From assembly GCF_016916835.1 (NCBI RefSeq), contig NZ_JAFFIX010000007.1, positions 62,001 through 126,000 of the forward strand: 64,000 nt of DNA, in the 5' to 3' direction. The notes below the pieces were generated by a model, which did no database searches, had not been told where the DNA came from, and saw nothing but the letters and a program-made list of their open reading frames with translations. This document shows positions 1 through 9,400 of the stretch, one piece after another; the first letter of the stretch is position 1; the number at the start of each line of letters is the position of its first letter. This stretch comes from Actinacidiphila bryophytorum. GTDB taxonomy: Bacteria; Actinomycetota; Actinomycetes; Streptomycetales; Streptomycetaceae. Position numbers and translations under genes: made by a program.

Positions 1-151
1 CATGCGCGCCGATCACCGCGGACACACCGAAGACCACGACCATCGCCATCACGCCGATCGCATAAGGGCGCATCCGGTCCAGCAGGGTCTTCCGCTTCTT
101 CTTCGGGGCCGCCGAACCGCCCGGAGTGTCGGGTCCCTTGGACTCCGTCAT
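1..151 (-). CDS. N-terminal fragment of a membrane protein (cut by window edge)
   Basis: The reverse strand starts with ATG at 149-151 behind a GAGGTGG-type ribosome site and stays open to the window edge, giving about 50 residues. A hydrophilic Pro/Gly start is followed by a basic cluster (KKKRK, residues 17-21) and then the beginning of a hydrophobic segment from about residue 30. This is typical of a cytoplasmic tail before a first membrane helix. The family cannot be named from this piece. It lies downstream of dxs on the same strand, but a strong hairpin separates them, so it is probably its own transcript. Confidence 0.6.
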   Translation of the reverse strand, partial: MTESKGPDTPGGSAAPKKKRKTLLDRMRPYAIGVMAMVVVFGVSAVIGAH

Positions 152-203
152 TGCTACGCCACCTCGATCATCCGCACTGCTCTCGCGCATTTCTACCATC
201 GGT

Positions 204-233
204 CCCGGGAGCCCTGTTAACGGGGCTCCCGGG
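204..233 (-). terminator. hairpin terminator after dxs
   Basis: An 11-bp perfect inverted repeat (CCCGGGAGCCC, loop of 8, GGGCTCCCGGG) lies 44 bp beyond the dxs stop. There is no U-tract, as is usual in this lineage. Confidence 0.7.
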
Positions 234-276
234 CCGCGGCGGCAGGGCGCGCGACAGGGCGGTGCGAGGCCGCGGA

Positions 277-2229
277 TCAGTCCTTGGCCAGGCCCGCGGC
301 GGTGCCCGCACCGTCGCCCGCTGCGGCGTCCGCCGCCTCGTCGGCGAAGCGGCCGTCGATGGTGGCGACCACCCCGGTGACCTGGCGGGCGATGTCCGGC
401 GCCGTCAGGCCGATGGCGGCCATGACGTCGCCGCGCGAGCCGTGCGCGAGGAAGCGCGGCGGGATGCCGAAGTCGCGCAGCGGCACGTCCACCTCGGCGT
501 CGCGCAGCGCCTGCGCAACGGCCGAGCCGACACCGCCGACCCTGCCGTTGTCCTCGACGGTGACGACCAGCCGGTGCCGTGCGGCCAGGCCCGGCAGCTC
601 GGCGTCGACCGGCTTGACCCAGCGCGGGTCGACCACGGTGCTGGTGATGCCCTGGGCGTCGAGCAGGGCCGCGACCTCCAGGCACATCGGGGCCAGTGCG
701 CCCACCGAGACCAGCAGCACGTCGGGCTGCCCGTCGCCGGCCGGCTCGCGCAGCACGTCCATGCCGCCGATCCGCCCGACGGCTGCGACGGCGGGGCCGA
801 CGGCGCCCTTGGAGTAGCGGACCACGGTGGGGGCGTCCTCGACCGCCACGGCCTCCCGCAGCTGCGCCCTGACCTGGTCGGCGTCGCGCGGTGCGGCGAT
901 CCGCAGGCCCGGGACGACCTGCAGGATCGACATGTCCCACATGCCGTTGTGCGAGGCGCCGTCGCTGCCGGTCACGCCGGCCCGGTCCAGCACGAAGGTG
1001 ACACCGCACCTGTGCAGGGCGACGTCCATCAGCACCTGGTCGAAGGCGCGGTTGAGGAAGGTGGCGTAGACGGCGAAGACCGGGTGCAGGCCGCCGGTGG
1101 CCAGGCCCGCAGCCGACACGGCGCCGTGCTGCTCGGCGATGCCGACGTCGTAGACCCGGTCGGGGAAGGCGGCGGCGAACTTGGTCAGGCCCACCGGGTG
1201 CAGCATCGCGGCGGTGATGGCCACGATGTCGGGGCGCTCCTTGCCCAGCTCCAGCATCTCGTCGCCGAAGACCGAGGTCCAGTCCGCACCGGCCGCCGCG
1301 ATGGGCAGCCCGGTGTCGGGGTGGATCGGGCCGATGCCGTGGAAGCGGTCGGTCTCGTCGCGCTCTGCCGGGGTGTAGCCGCGGCCCTTCTCGGTGATGC
1401 AGTGCACGATGACCGGGCCGCCGAAGCGCCGGGCGCGCTGCAGCGCGGACTCCACGGCCTCGATGTCGTGGCCGTCGATCGGGCCGACGTACTTCAGGCC
1501 CAGATCCTCGAACATGCCCTGCGGGGTGATGAAGTCCTTGAGGCCCTTCTTGGCGCCGTGCAGCGTCTCGTACAGCGGCCGGCCGATGAGCGGGGTGCGC
1601 TCCAGCACCTCCTTGGTGCGGGCCAGGAACTGCTCGTAGCCGTCGGTGGTGCGCAGGGTGGCCAGGTGGTTGGCCAGGCCGCCGATGGTCGGCGAGTACG
1701 ACCACTCGTTGTCGTTGACCACGATGACCAGCGGGCGGTCCTTGGCGGCGGCGATGTTGTTCAGCGCCTCCCAGGCCATGCCGCCGGTGAGGGCGCCGTC
1801 GCCGATGACGGCCACGACGTGGTCGTCGCGGCCCAGCAGCTCGTTGGCCTTGGCCAGGCCGTCGGCCCAGCCGAGCACGGTGGAGGCGTGGCTGTTCTCG
1901 ATCACGTCGTGCTCGGACTCGGCGCGCGAGGGGTAGCCGGACAGGCCGCCGGTGCTCTTGAGCCTGCCGAAGTCCTGGCGGCCGGTCAGCAGTTTGTGCA
2001 CGTAGGCCTGGTGGCCGGTGTCGAACAGGATGCGGTCGGCGGGCGAGTGGAAGACCCGGTGCAGCGCGATCGTCAGCTCCACCACCCCGAGGTTGGGTCC
2101 GAGGTGTCCGCCGGTCTTGGAGACCGCCTCGACGAGGAAGGAGCGGATCTCGGCGGCCAGCTGCACGAGCTGCTGCTGGTCGAGCCGGTCGAGGTCGCGG
2201 GGTCCGTTGATACGGGTCAGCACTGCCAC
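277..2229 (-). CDS. dxs: 1-deoxy-D-xylulose-5-phosphate synthase
   Basis: About 650 residues. DXS condenses pyruvate with glyceraldehyde-3-phosphate, using thiamine diphosphate, in the first step of the MEP isoprenoid pathway in the cytoplasm. Visible hallmarks are [14 protein letters not shown] near residue 40, the thiamine-diphosphate motif GDGALTGG (143-150) followed by ND/N about 27 residues later, and the transketolase-type IAEQH (near 370). I chose the GTG at 2227-2229 because AGGAGG lies 5 bases upstream and the protein then begins just before the conserved [13 protein letters not shown]; the open frame extends to 2328 without support. MEP flux feeds the GPP used by the terpene genes at 23-25 kb, although there is no physical linkage. 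Confidence 0.96.
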   Translation of the reverse strand: MAVLTRINGPRDLDRLDQQQLVQLAAEIRSFLVEAVSKTGGHLGPNLGVVELTIALHRVFHSPADRILFDTGHQAYVHKLLTGRQDFGRLKSTGGLSGYPSRAESEHDVIENSHASTVLGWADGLAKANELLGRDDHVVAVIGDGALTGGMAWEALNNIAAAKDRPLVIVVNDNEWSYSPTIGGLANHLATLRTTDGYEQFLARTKEVLERTPLIGRPLYETLHGAKKGLKDFITPQGMFEDLGLKYVGPIDGHDIEAVESALQRARRFGGPVIVHCITEKGRGYTPAERDETDRFHGIGPIHPDTGLPIAAAGADWTSVFGDEMLELGKERPDIVAITAAMLHPVGLTKFAAAFPDRVYDVGIAEQHGAVSAAGLATGGLHPVFAVYATFLNRAFDQVLMDVALHRCGVTFVLDRAGVTGSDGASHNGMWDMSILQVVPGLRIAAPRDADQVRAQLREAVAVEDAPTVVRYSKGAVGPAVAAVGRIGGMDVLREPAGDGQPDVLLVSVGALAPMCLEVAALLDAQGITSTVVDPRWVKPVDAELPGLAARHRLVVTVEDNGRVGGVGSAVAQALRDAEVDVPLRDFGIPPRFLAHGSRGDVMAAIGLTAPDIARQVTGVVATIDGRFADEAADAAAGDGAGTAAGLAKD

Positions 2230-2368
2230 CCGTTCCTCCTCTGCCTGTCGCTCCCGGCCGATCTGGCCTTGGAAGAGTCTAATGTTCCGGTTACCGGCGC
2301 GTCGGCCGCCCCGTGCGATGTCGGTCACGGCGCTGCCGTCCCTCTTCCCGTGTGCCCGCGCACGCCAA

Positions 2369-2407
2369 ACCGCCGGGCGGTCCTGGGAGCCAGGTCCGCC
2401 CGGCGGT
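2369..2407 (-). terminator. hairpin terminator after xylH
   Basis: A long inverted repeat: CCGCCGGGCGG, a T/T mismatch, CCTGG, a 3-base loop, CCAGG and CCGCCCGGCGG, plus an outer A-T pair. It lies 55 bp past the xylH stop and ends the transporter operon before the dxs promoter region. Confidence 0.75.
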
Positions 2408-2461
2408 GCGGGAGGTGCGGTACGGGTGCGCGGCGATGGCCCGCCGCGCCCCGCGGGGGTG

Positions 2462-3745
2462 TTACGCCCGGCCCGAGGACCGCTGGGTGCGGCGGGACAC
2501 GGAGTCGACCACGACGGCGGCGAGCAGCACTGCGCCGGTGATCATGTACTGGATCGACTGGTCCATGTTCAGCAGGTCGAGACCGGTCTGGATGGACTGG
2601 ATGACGAGCATGCCGAGCAGCGCGGACCAGACGTTGCCGCGACCGCCGAACAGGCTCGTACCGCCGATGACGGCGGCGGCGATGGCGAGCATCAGCAGGT
2701 TGCCCGTACCGGCCTGGAGGGTCGCGGTGTAGGTCTGGCCGGCCAGGAACAGGCCGCCGATGGCCGCGAAGCCGCCGGAGATGGCGAAGACCACGATGCG
2801 GATCATGGCCACGTTGATACCGGCGCGGCGGGCCGCCTCGATGCTGCCGCCGACCGCGAAGACCTTGCGGCCGAAGGTGGTGCGGCGCAGCACGAAGTCG
2901 CAGATCACCAGGGTGGCCAGGAAGATCACCAGCGCGTTGGGCACACCGGCGGACTTGTTGAGCACATACGCGGCCACGTAGGCGACGACGGCCAGCGCGA
3001 TCGTGCGCACCAGGATCTCGCTGGTGGGCCGGTAGGGCACACCGGCGGCACGGCGGCGGGTCTGGTCGATCAGCGAGCCGATCAGCAGGGCGGCGACACC
3101 CAGGGTGGCCAGGATGTAGGCGCCGGCGATGCTCTGGTTCATGAAGAAGGAGCGCTGGCCCAGGACGTGCAGCAGGCCCTTGTCCTGGATCGTGAGGCTT
3201 CCGGTGCCGCGCAGCAGCCACTGCATCAGACCGGTCCAGCCGAGGAAGCCGGCCAGGGTCACCACGAAGGCGGGCACGCCGATCTTGGCGAAGAAGAAGC
3301 CGTGGACGGCACCGATGGCGATACCGGTCAGGACGGTCAGCACGACCGCGACCCAGGCGTTGACGCCGTGGGTGACGCTGAGGCTGGCGAAGACCGCGGC
3401 GGCCAGACCGCTGACCGAGGCGACCGACAGGTCGATCTCACCGAGCAGCAGCACGAAGACCAGGCCGACGGCGAGCATGCCGGTGCCGGCCATGAAGTAG
3501 CAGATGTTGACCATGTTCGCGGAGCTGAGGAACAGGCTGTCCTTCAGCTGGAAGATGGTCCAGATGATGATCAGCGCGACGATGACCGGGAGCGAGCCCA
3601 GCTCGCCGCCCTTCATCTTGCGCTTGAACTCGGTGAGGTAGCCCTTGAAGCCCTCCTCACGGACGAGCAGCCGGGGGTCCAGCGGGGCCACGGCCGGCGG
3701 CGGCACCTCGTCGAGCGGCTGGTGCATCGTCGTCTTGTCGCTCAC
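2462..3745 (-). CDS. xylH: xylose-type sugar ABC transporter permease
   Basis: A 427-residue polytopic membrane protein of the RbsC/XylH (carbohydrate uptake type 2) permease family. It has a cytoplasmic N-terminus of about 50 residues followed by roughly ten hydrophobic segments. The family signature is visible in [19 protein letters not shown] near residue 105, and the EAA-like region in [18 protein letters not shown] near residue 300. The start is GTG at 3743-3745, which overlaps the xylG stop as GTGA, so the two genes are translationally coupled. With xylF and xylG it forms an importer. Xylose is the inferred substrate, from family resemblance and the adjacent ROK regulator; other monosaccharides remain possible. 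Confidence 0.88.
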   Translation of the reverse strand: MSDKTTMHQPLDEVPPPAVAPLDPRLLVREEGFKGYLTEFKRKMKGGELGSLPVIVALIIIWTIFQLKDSLFLSSANMVNICYFMAGTGMLAVGLVFVLLLGEIDLSVASVSGLAAAVFASLSVTHGVNAWVAVVLTVLTGIAIGAVHGFFFAKIGVPAFVVTLAGFLGWTGLMQWLLRGTGSLTIQDKGLLHVLGQRSFFMNQSIAGAYILATLGVAALLIGSLIDQTRRRAAGVPYRPTSEILVRTIALAVVAYVAAYVLNKSAGVPNALVIFLATLVICDFVLRRTTFGRKVFAVGGSIEAARRAGINVAMIRIVVFAISGGFAAIGGLFLAGQTYTATLQAGTGNLLMLAIAAAVIGGTSLFGGRGNVWSALLGMLVIQSIQTGLDLLNMDQSIQYMITGAVLLAAVVVDSVSRRTQRSSGRA

Positions 3746-4521
3746 TGGGTCGCCTCCGCGTTGCGCGCCAGCCGGCGGGTCACGGCGTTGTCCGTGGCTC
3801 CGGTGATCGCAGCGATGATCTGTTCGTTGGTGGTGCCCTTGACCGGGAAGGCACCGTTGTTCTTGCCGAGGCGCAGCACGTGGACGGTGTCCGCGACCGC
3901 GGTGACGTCGGCCATGTTGTGGCTGATCAGGATCACGCCGAGGCGGCGCTCGCGCAGCCGCTCGACCAGGTCCAGGACCTGCGCGGTCTGCTCGACGCCC
4001 AGGGCGGCGGTCGGCTCGTCGAGGATGACGACCTTGGGCTCGCCGATCAGTGCGCGGGCGATGGCCACCACCTGGCGCTGGCCACCGGAGAGGCTGGCGA
4101 TCGGGATTCTGACACTGGGAATGCGGATCGACAGAGTGTTCAGAAGTTCGCGGGAGCGCTTTTCCATCGTGACCTCGTCGAGGCTGCCGTAGCGCAGCAG
4201 CTCCCGGCCGAGGTACAGGTTACCGACCACATCGAGGTTGTCGCACAGCGCGAGGTCCTGGTAAACGGTGGCGATACCGAGACCCTGGGCGTCCTGCGGC
4301 CGGTTGATGTGCACCGACCGGCCTTCCCACTCGATGACGCCCTCGTCCACGGGGTGAACGCCCGCGATGGTCTTGACCAGGGTCGACTTGCCGGCTCCGT
4401 TGTCACCCACGAGGGCGACGACTTCTCCGGCGTGGACCTCCAGCTCGACATCGGTGAGGGCCTGGACCGCACCGAATCGCTTGGAGACTCCGCGCAACGC
4501 CAGCACGGGCGTAGCGGACAC
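3742..4521 (-). CDS. xylG: sugar ABC transporter ATP-binding protein, single-domain
   Basis: About 259 residues. Walker A (GDNGAGKST), signature (LSGGQRQ) and Walker B (VVILDEPTA) are intact. The enteric XylG/RbsA proteins have two tandem ATPase domains of about 500 residues; this one has a single domain, so it presumably works as a homodimer with XylH. The start is taken as GTG 4519-4521 (SATPVLALRGVSKRFGAVQ follows), 9 bases after GGAG. An ATG four codons upstream overlaps that ribosome site and is less likely. It overlaps xylH by GTGA and follows xylF after a 255-bp gap containing a strong hairpin. Confidence 0.88.
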   Translation of the reverse strand: MSATPVLALRGVSKRFGAVQALTDVELEVHAGEVVALVGDNGAGKSTLVKTIAGVHPVDEGVIEWEGRSVHINRPQDAQGLGIATVYQDLALCDNLDVVGNLYLGRELLRYGSLDEVTMEKRSRELLNTLSIRIPSVRIPIASLSGGQRQVVAIARALIGEPKVVILDEPTAALGVEQTAQVLDLVERLRERRLGVILISHNMADVTAVADTVHVLRLGKNNGAFPVKGTTNEQIIAAITGATDNAVTRRLARNAEATQ

Positions 4522-4669
4522 GTGAACCATCTCCTTCGCCGCCTGACCGGCGGGGATGCCGCATGCTGAACTGAACAGCCGCGGAGGGAGTGCTAAAAGC
4601 ACAGGATTACAAAGTGAACGGGGAGAGGGTAGTACCCCCGCCCCGAATGGTGCTCCCGCAAGCGTTTCC

Positions 4670-4720
4670 GTCCGGCGCCCTGCCCCTAGCGGGGTGTTTT
4701 GTCGGGGCGGGGCGCCGGAC
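4670..4720 (-). terminator. intra-operon hairpin between xylF and xylG
   Basis: Arms GTCCGGCGCCC-T-GCCCC and GGGGC-G-GGGCGCCGGAC form a stem of about 17 pairs, lying 57 bp beyond the xylF stop and about 150 bp before xylG. The position suggests partial termination or 3'-end protection, so that the binding protein is made in excess over the ATPase and permease. This role is an inference. Confidence 0.6.
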
Positions 4721-4776
4721 AGGCCTGCGGGGTGCGGTGCGGAGCCGGGGGTCCGGTCCTCACCGCGGGGTCCGGA

Positions 4777-5874
4777 CTAGTTGATTCCGGCTGCGGTGCA
4801 CGCCGCGGCGAAGTCCGCGGTGCAGATCTGGTCCTTGGTGTACAGACCGTCCTTGACGACCGTGGAGGCGATGTTCGCCTTGGTCACGGAGAAGGCGGGC
4901 AGCAGCTTCGCGGGGATCTCGGCGCCGCCGTTCTGCTTGGCGGTGGTGTCGGCGACGGACTTGAAGTCCTTGCCGTTCACCAGGTCGACCGCGATCTCGG
5001 CGGTGGCGTCGGCCTCCGGCTTGTACGGCTTGTAGATGGTGCTGGTCTGGGTGCCGGCGAGGATCCGCTGCAGACCCGCCAGCTCCGCGTCCTGACCGGT
5101 CAGCGGCGGGTTGATCCCGGCGCCCTTCAGGGAGGTCGCGATACCGCCGGCCATGCCGTCGTTGGCCGAGTAGACACCGGCGATGTTCGCCTTGCCCAGC
5201 TGGGTGATGGCCGCGGACATCTTCTGCGCCGCGACGGTGTCCTTCCACAGGCCGGACTGCTCGTAGGCGATCTTGACCTTGCCGTCCAGCACCTTGTGGG
5301 CGCCGGCCTTGAACATGGCGGCGTTCGGGTCGGCCGGGTCACCGTTGATCATGACAACGTTGGCGGACGGCGTGGCCTTCGGCCCCATCGCGTCGAGCAG
5401 CGCCTGGCCCTGCAGCTCACCGATCTTCTCGTTGTCGTAGCTGACGTACGCGGAGATCGGACCCTCGGCGAGGCGGTCGTAGGCGACGACCTTGATGCCC
5501 TTGTCGACTGCGGCCTGGACGGAGGACTTGATGCCGGTCGAGTCCTGCGCGTCCAGGATCAGCACCTTGACGCCCTTGGCGATCATGCTGCTGACCTGCT
5601 GCGCCTGCTTGGCCGGGTCACCGGCTGCGTTGTCGTACTGCACGTTGCAGTCCGCGCACAGCTCCTTGATCTTGGCCTCGATCAGCGGCTTGTCGAACTT
5701 CTCGTACCGGGTGGTCGCGTTCTCCGGCAGCAGCAGGCCGATGGACTTGTTCTTGCTGTCGCTGCTGCTGCTGCTGGAGCCCTTGTCGTCACCCGCCTTA
5801 CCACAGGCGGCCATGGTGAGCGCGATCGAAACAGCGGCCGTTCCGATGACGATTCGACGCGTCATTGCGTTCAT
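4777..5874 (-). CDS. xylF: sugar ABC transporter substrate-binding lipoprotein
   Basis: A 365-residue periplasmic-binding-protein-fold lipoprotein (XylF/RbsB type). The N-terminus has TRR, a hydrophobic stretch and the lipobox MAAC with the acylated Cys at residue 24, then a Ser/Lys-rich linker. The binding core includes GLLLPENATTRYEKFDKPLI, KGVKVLILDAQDS and YSANDGMAGG, which match xylose/ribose-binding proteins. The start at ATG 5872-5874 has GGGAGG 9 bases upstream. It is first in the xylF-xylG-xylH operon, downstream of and on the same strand as the ROK regulator. Xylose specificity is inferred, not shown. Confidence 0.88.
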   Translation of the reverse strand: MNAMTRRIVIGTAAVSIALTMAACGKAGDDKGSSSSSSDSKNKSIGLLLPENATTRYEKFDKPLIEAKIKELCADCNVQYDNAAGDPAKQAQQVSSMIAKGVKVLILDAQDSTGIKSSVQAAVDKGIKVVAYDRLAEGPISAYVSYDNEKIGELQGQALLDAMGPKATPSANVVMINGDPADPNAAMFKAGAHKVLDGKVKIAYEQSGLWKDTVAAQKMSAAITQLGKANIAGVYSANDGMAGGIATSLKGAGINPPLTGQDAELAGLQRILAGTQTSTIYKPYKPEADATAEIAVDLVNGKDFKSVADTTAKQNGGAEIPAKLLPAFSVTKANIASTVVKDGLYTKDQICTADFAAACTAAGIN

Positions 5875-5967
5875 GTGAGGTTGCCTCCCTGACAGGGCCG
5901 CAACACCGCGGCCGAGGTGCTCGTGAGTCAACTCCGGCTGACACCCTGTCGTCAAGAAGTAAACACT

Positions 5968-5996
5968 TAACGAGATGGCAACGGCGCGTTTCGTTA
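5968..5996. promoter_or_regulatory. AT-rich inverted repeat upstream of xylF (candidate operator)
   Basis: TAACGA and TCGTTA form an inverted repeat with a 17-base spacer, inside a locally AT-rich stretch between the ROK gene end and xylF (about 95 bp before the xylF ATG). The position suits a ROK repressor site or promoter elements. Inference only. Confidence 0.35.
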
Positions 5997-6013
5997 GCTG
6001 TGTGAACGCTCAG

Positions 6014-7216
6014 TTATGCCGAAAAGGCCGGTGTGTCAACCGGGTGGTTCCCATCCAAAAGGGTCGAATCGCCCATCTCGCTCAAGACTAGGGCAAGCGC
6101 CCCCAGAACCTCGGCCCGCGCCCCCAGCGCACCGGGCACCACGGACAGCCGCTGGGCCGCGCTGGGGATCGCGTACCGGGACACCGACTCCCTTATCGGG
6201 CCGAGCACCAGCTCCCCCGCCTCCGCCAGGTCGCCGCCCAGCACGATACGGCTGGGGTTGAGCAGGTTGCACAGGCTGGCCACGCCCATCCCTATGTGCC
6301 GCCCCACGTCGCCGGTCACCCGGCGGCAGCCGGGGTCGCCCTCGCGGGCCAGCTGCACCATGCGCGGTACGGTCAGCCCGTCGCCGTGGCTGCCGCGCAG
6401 CAGCTCGAGCACGTAGCGGGCCGCGGTGAAGGTCTCCAGGCAGCCGCGGTTGCCGCAGCGGCAGACCGGCCCCGACTCGTCCAGCGTGATGTGGCCGATC
6501 TCGCCCGCGGTGCCGCCCGGGCCGCGGTAGATCCGGCCGTCGATCACCAGGCCGGCGCCGACGCCGCTGGCCACCTTGATGTAGGCCAGGTCCTTGACCC
6601 CGCGGCCGCCGCCCCAGACCAGCTCGCCGAGAGCGCCGAGGTTGGCGTCGTTGTCCACCTGGACCGGGACGCCGAGCCGGTCGGACATCTCCTGGCGCGG
6701 GTTGATCCCGCTCCACCCCGGCAGGATCGCGGTCGAGCCGAGCGCCCCCGACTCCACGTCGATCGGCCCCGGCACTCCGAGCCCGACGCCGAGCACCTTG
6801 TCCGCGCTGATCCCGGTGGACTCCACGAGCCGGGCCACCAGCTGCTCGGCCCGGTCGAAGCCCTGCGAGGCCGAGGCGTCCACGTCGATCGGCTCCGACT
6901 GCTCGGCCAGCACCTGGTGGGCCAGGTTGCCGACCGCGACCCGCAGGTGGGAGTGGCCGAAGTCGACCCCTACCACGATGCCGGCGTCCCCGGACAGCGC
7001 CACGCTGCGCGCCCGCCGACCTCCCGAGGAGGTCGGCGTGACCTGCACCGTTCCGTTGTCCCGCAGCTCGCGTACGATATTGGACACGGTCGCTGCCGAC
7101 AGACCGGTGCTGCGCGCGATCTCCGCCTGGGTGAGCGATCCGGCCAGTCGCACGGCCCGCACCACGCGTTCCAGATTGGCCCGGTGCAGCGACGACTGCG
7201 ATCCCGGTGTCTCCAC
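6014..7216 (-). CDS. ROK-family transcriptional regulator (Rok7B7-like)
   Basis: About 400 residues. An N-terminal winged HTH (LTQAEIARSTGLSAATVSNIVREL, about residues 26-49) is followed by a ROK domain. The zinc motif is clear in CRCGNRGCLE. The ATP-binding loop is changed to VGVDFGHSH rather than the kinase DxGxT, which suits a repressor rather than a sugar kinase. The start is placed at GTG 7214-7216, 8 bases after GGAG, so that the protein begins ETPGSQSSLHRANLERV. It sits between a xylose-type and a GlcNAc-type transporter operon. From memory, the S. coelicolor homologue Rok7B7 in this position controls xylose use and carbon catabolite repression. Confidence 0.88.
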   Translation of the reverse strand: METPGSQSSLHRANLERVVRAVRLAGSLTQAEIARSTGLSAATVSNIVRELRDNGTVQVTPTSSGGRRARSVALSGDAGIVVGVDFGHSHLRVAVGNLAHQVLAEQSEPIDVDASASQGFDRAEQLVARLVESTGISADKVLGVGLGVPGPIDVESGALGSTAILPGWSGINPRQEMSDRLGVPVQVDNDANLGALGELVWGGGRGVKDLAYIKVASGVGAGLVIDGRIYRGPGGTAGEIGHITLDESGPVCRCGNRGCLETFTAARYVLELLRGSHGDGLTVPRMVQLAREGDPGCRRVTGDVGRHIGMGVASLCNLLNPSRIVLGGDLAEAGELVLGPIRESVSRYAIPSAAQRLSVVPGALGARAEVLGALALVLSEMGDSTLLDGNHPVDTPAFSA

Positions 7217-7332
7217 GACATCCACTCCTGCCCGGCAGGCGGCCCGTGTCCGTCTGCCCGCACGGGACGGGGCCGAATCTGATGCCGGAAGCAGCACACC
7301 AGCGAGACCCCGTCGTCTACAACATGTGAACT

Positions 7333-7344
7333 CTAAGTTGAGTG
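7333..7344. promoter_or_regulatory. CTAAGTTGAGTG element upstream of the ROK gene
   Basis: This AT-richer segment lies about 120 bp before the ROK start. It shares TTGAGTG with a site about 70 bp before ngcE (10898-10904), in the same orientation. It may be part of a common operator for the ROK regulator; the match is short and unproven. Confidence 0.25.
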
Positions 7345-7413
7345 TTTGGGGTGATGTCCCGTCAAGGGGGAGAACCACACCGTTATGCGATTCGGCCCGG
7401 CGAACGCCGAGCA

Positions 7414-7438
7414 GCGGCTCCGCTGGGAGCGGAGCCGC
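7414..7438 (-). terminator. hairpin terminator after ngcG
   Basis: A perfect 11-bp stem GCGGCTCCGCT/AGCGGAGCCGC with a 3-base loop lies 63 bp beyond the ngcG stop. Confidence 0.75.
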
Positions 7439-7500
7439 CGGGCGCCTGACGGTCCCCTGCGGGGCCGCGACGGGTGGTCGTGGGGTGTGTCGGGGTCGCC

Positions 7501-8427
7501 CTACTTCAGCGCCCCCGCGGTGAGTCCTGCCTGCACCTGGCGCTGGAAGACGATGTAGACGGCCAGCACCGGGAGCATGGCGATCGACAGGCCCGCGAAG
7601 AGCCCGCCCCAGTCCCCCTGGTAGCCCTGCTGCACGGCCAGGTCGGCCAGGCCCTGGGTGAGCACCCACTTGCTGGTGTCGCCCTGGTTCAGCACCAGCG
7701 GCAGCAGGTACTGGTTCCACTGCCCCAGCACGTTGAAGATCCCGATGCTGATGATGCCCGGCTTGGCCATCGGCACCATGATCTGGAAGAAGGTCCTGGT
7801 GTGCGAGGCGCCGTCCACCAGTGCCGCCTCCGCGACCGAGGTCGGCAGGGTGCGGAAGAAGGACGTCATGAAGAAGACGGTGAAGGGCAGCGAGTAGGCG
7901 ATGTAGACCAGGATCAGCCCGGGCAGCGTGTTGATGATGCCGAGGTTGGTGGTCACGAAGAACAGCGGCACCAGCACCATGACGACGGGGAAGGCCATGC
8001 CCGCCACGAAGCACAGGTAGATCAGCCGGTTGCCGGGGAATTCGAAGCGGGCCAGCACGTAGGCGGCCATCGAGCCGAACAGCATGGTGCCGAAGGTCGA
8101 GAAGCCCACCACGATGATCGTGTTGATGAAGTACCGGCCCATGTTCGCCTTGGACCAGGCGTGCGACCAGTTGTCGAAATGGAAGTGGGTCGGCAGCGAC
8201 AGCGGGTGGCTGAGGATGTCGCCCGAGCTCTTGAAGGAGCTCCACAGCGCCCACAGCAGCGGCAGGCCCACCATCAGCGCCCACACCACGAGGAAGACGT
8301 GGCTGAAGGCGTTCAGCACCAGTCCCTCGCTGCGCCGCCACTTCCAGCCGGTCGTGTCGGAGGCCGGTGTGCCGGACTTGCGGGGCGGGGAACCCGGGGT
8401 GGCGTCCTCGATCGTGTCGGTTGTCAT
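7501..8427 (-). CDS. ngcG: GlcNAc-type ABC transporter permease (MalG-like)
   Basis: A 308-residue permease of the carbohydrate uptake type 1 family. It has about six hydrophobic segments and the cytoplasmic EAA loop EAALVDGASHTRTFFQIMVP (near residue 200). It begins at ATG 8425-8427, about 10 bp after the ngcF stop, and is the last gene of ngcE-ngcF-ngcG. No ATPase gene is linked. In Streptomyces such importers usually share the multi-operon ATPase MsiK, encoded elsewhere (established for several sugar systems). The GlcNAc/chitobiose assignment rests on the binding protein and on gene order next to the ROK gene. Confidence 0.85.
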   Translation of the reverse strand: MTTDTIEDATPGSPPRKSGTPASDTTGWKWRRSEGLVLNAFSHVFLVVWALMVGLPLLWALWSSFKSSGDILSHPLSLPTHFHFDNWSHAWSKANMGRYFINTIIVVGFSTFGTMLFGSMAAYVLARFEFPGNRLIYLCFVAGMAFPVVMVLVPLFFVTTNLGIINTLPGLILVYIAYSLPFTVFFMTSFFRTLPTSVAEAALVDGASHTRTFFQIMVPMAKPGIISIGIFNVLGQWNQYLLPLVLNQGDTSKWVLTQGLADLAVQQGYQGDWGGLFAGLSIAMLPVLAVYIVFQRQVQAGLTAGALK

Positions 8428-8437
8428 CGCGGTACCC

Positions 8438-9358
8438 CTAGAACTCGAGACGATCGCGGCGCGCCAGCCGCAGTGTCAGTGCGGCGAACACCAGCGTCAC
8501 GATCAGCATGGCGACACCCATGGCCGCCGCCAGGCCGTACTGGCTGTTGTCCCGGAATGCCGTCTTGAACAGCAGCAGCGGTACGACGTCGGTCTTCTCG
8601 TTGGGACCGCCGTCGTTGACCGACATCAGCTGCACGTAGGCGAAGGCGTCCATGGCGATGATGCCCATGTAGACCCAGCCGGTCGCGACGGTGTCGGCCA
8701 GCAGCGGCAGCGTGACCCGGAAGAAGGTGGTCGACCGGTTGGCGCCGTCCAGCAGCGAGGCCTCGTAGATCTCGGTGGGGATGGAGGCCATGCCCGCCGA
8801 GAAGAGCACCACGTAGAAGCCGACGTTCGCCCAGACCATCACCGCCATGATGCAGGCCAGCGCGAGCTTGGGGTCGCCCAGCCAGGTCTGTCCGCCGATC
8901 CCGACACCCTTGAGCAGGACGTTGAGCAGTCCCTCGTCGGGGTCGGGGTTGTAGATCTGCTGCCACAGGATGGCGATCACCGCGACGGACAGGACCTGGG
9001 GGAAGAAGAAGATGATTTTGTAGCCGCCGGATCCCCATACGCCGGCGACCGACGCGCTGCCTTTGCGCCGGCCGCCGACGTTGAGCATGAAAGCGAAGAA
9101 CAGACCGAGTGCCAGCGTCACGACCGGCACGATCAGCAGCAGCAGCACGTTGTGCCACAGCGACTGCCAGAAGAGGTGGTTGTGAATGATCTTCCGGTAG
9201 TTCTCGAACCCGATGTAGTGCTTGTCGGGTGTGAGCCCGGTCCAGTCCGTCAGGGAGATCTGGAAGTCCTGCACGAAGGGCGAGATCACAAGGACCCCGT
9301 ACAGCGCCAGGGGAATCGCCAGAAATCCGATGATGAACCGGTACTTGCCGTGTCGCAT
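8438..9358 (-). CDS. ngcF: GlcNAc-type ABC transporter permease (MalF-like)
   Basis: A 306-residue membrane permease. The first helix is near residues 10-28 (FIIGFLAIPLALYGVLVIS) and is followed by five more. The EAA loop reads EIYEASLLDGANRSTTFFRV, near residue 203. Paired with NgcG it would form the membrane channel of a type 1 sugar importer. It starts at ATG 9356-9358, about 40 bp after the ngcE stop. Confidence 0.85.
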   Translation of the reverse strand: MRHGKYRFIIGFLAIPLALYGVLVISPFVQDFQISLTDWTGLTPDKHYIGFENYRKIIHNHLFWQSLWHNVLLLLIVPVVTLALGLFFAFMLNVGGRRKGSASVAGVWGSGGYKIIFFFPQVLSVAVIAILWQQIYNPDPDEGLLNVLLKGVGIGGQTWLGDPKLALACIMAVMVWANVGFYVVLFSAGMASIPTEIYEASLLDGANRSTTFFRVTLPLLADTVATGWVYMGIIAMDAFAYVQLMSVNDGGPNEKTDVVPLLLFKTAFRDNSQYGLAAAMGVAMLIVTLVFAALTLRLARRDRLEF

Positions 9359-9400
9359 GTCGCCGGTCGCTCTCGTCTCAGCCGTCAGGGGGAATACGGA

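Noticed and set aside
151..2541. 796-codon plus-strand open frame opposite dxs
   Set aside because: Repetitive Gly/Val/Asp/His composition typical of an antisense shadow in high-GC DNA; dxs on the other strand has all family motifs.
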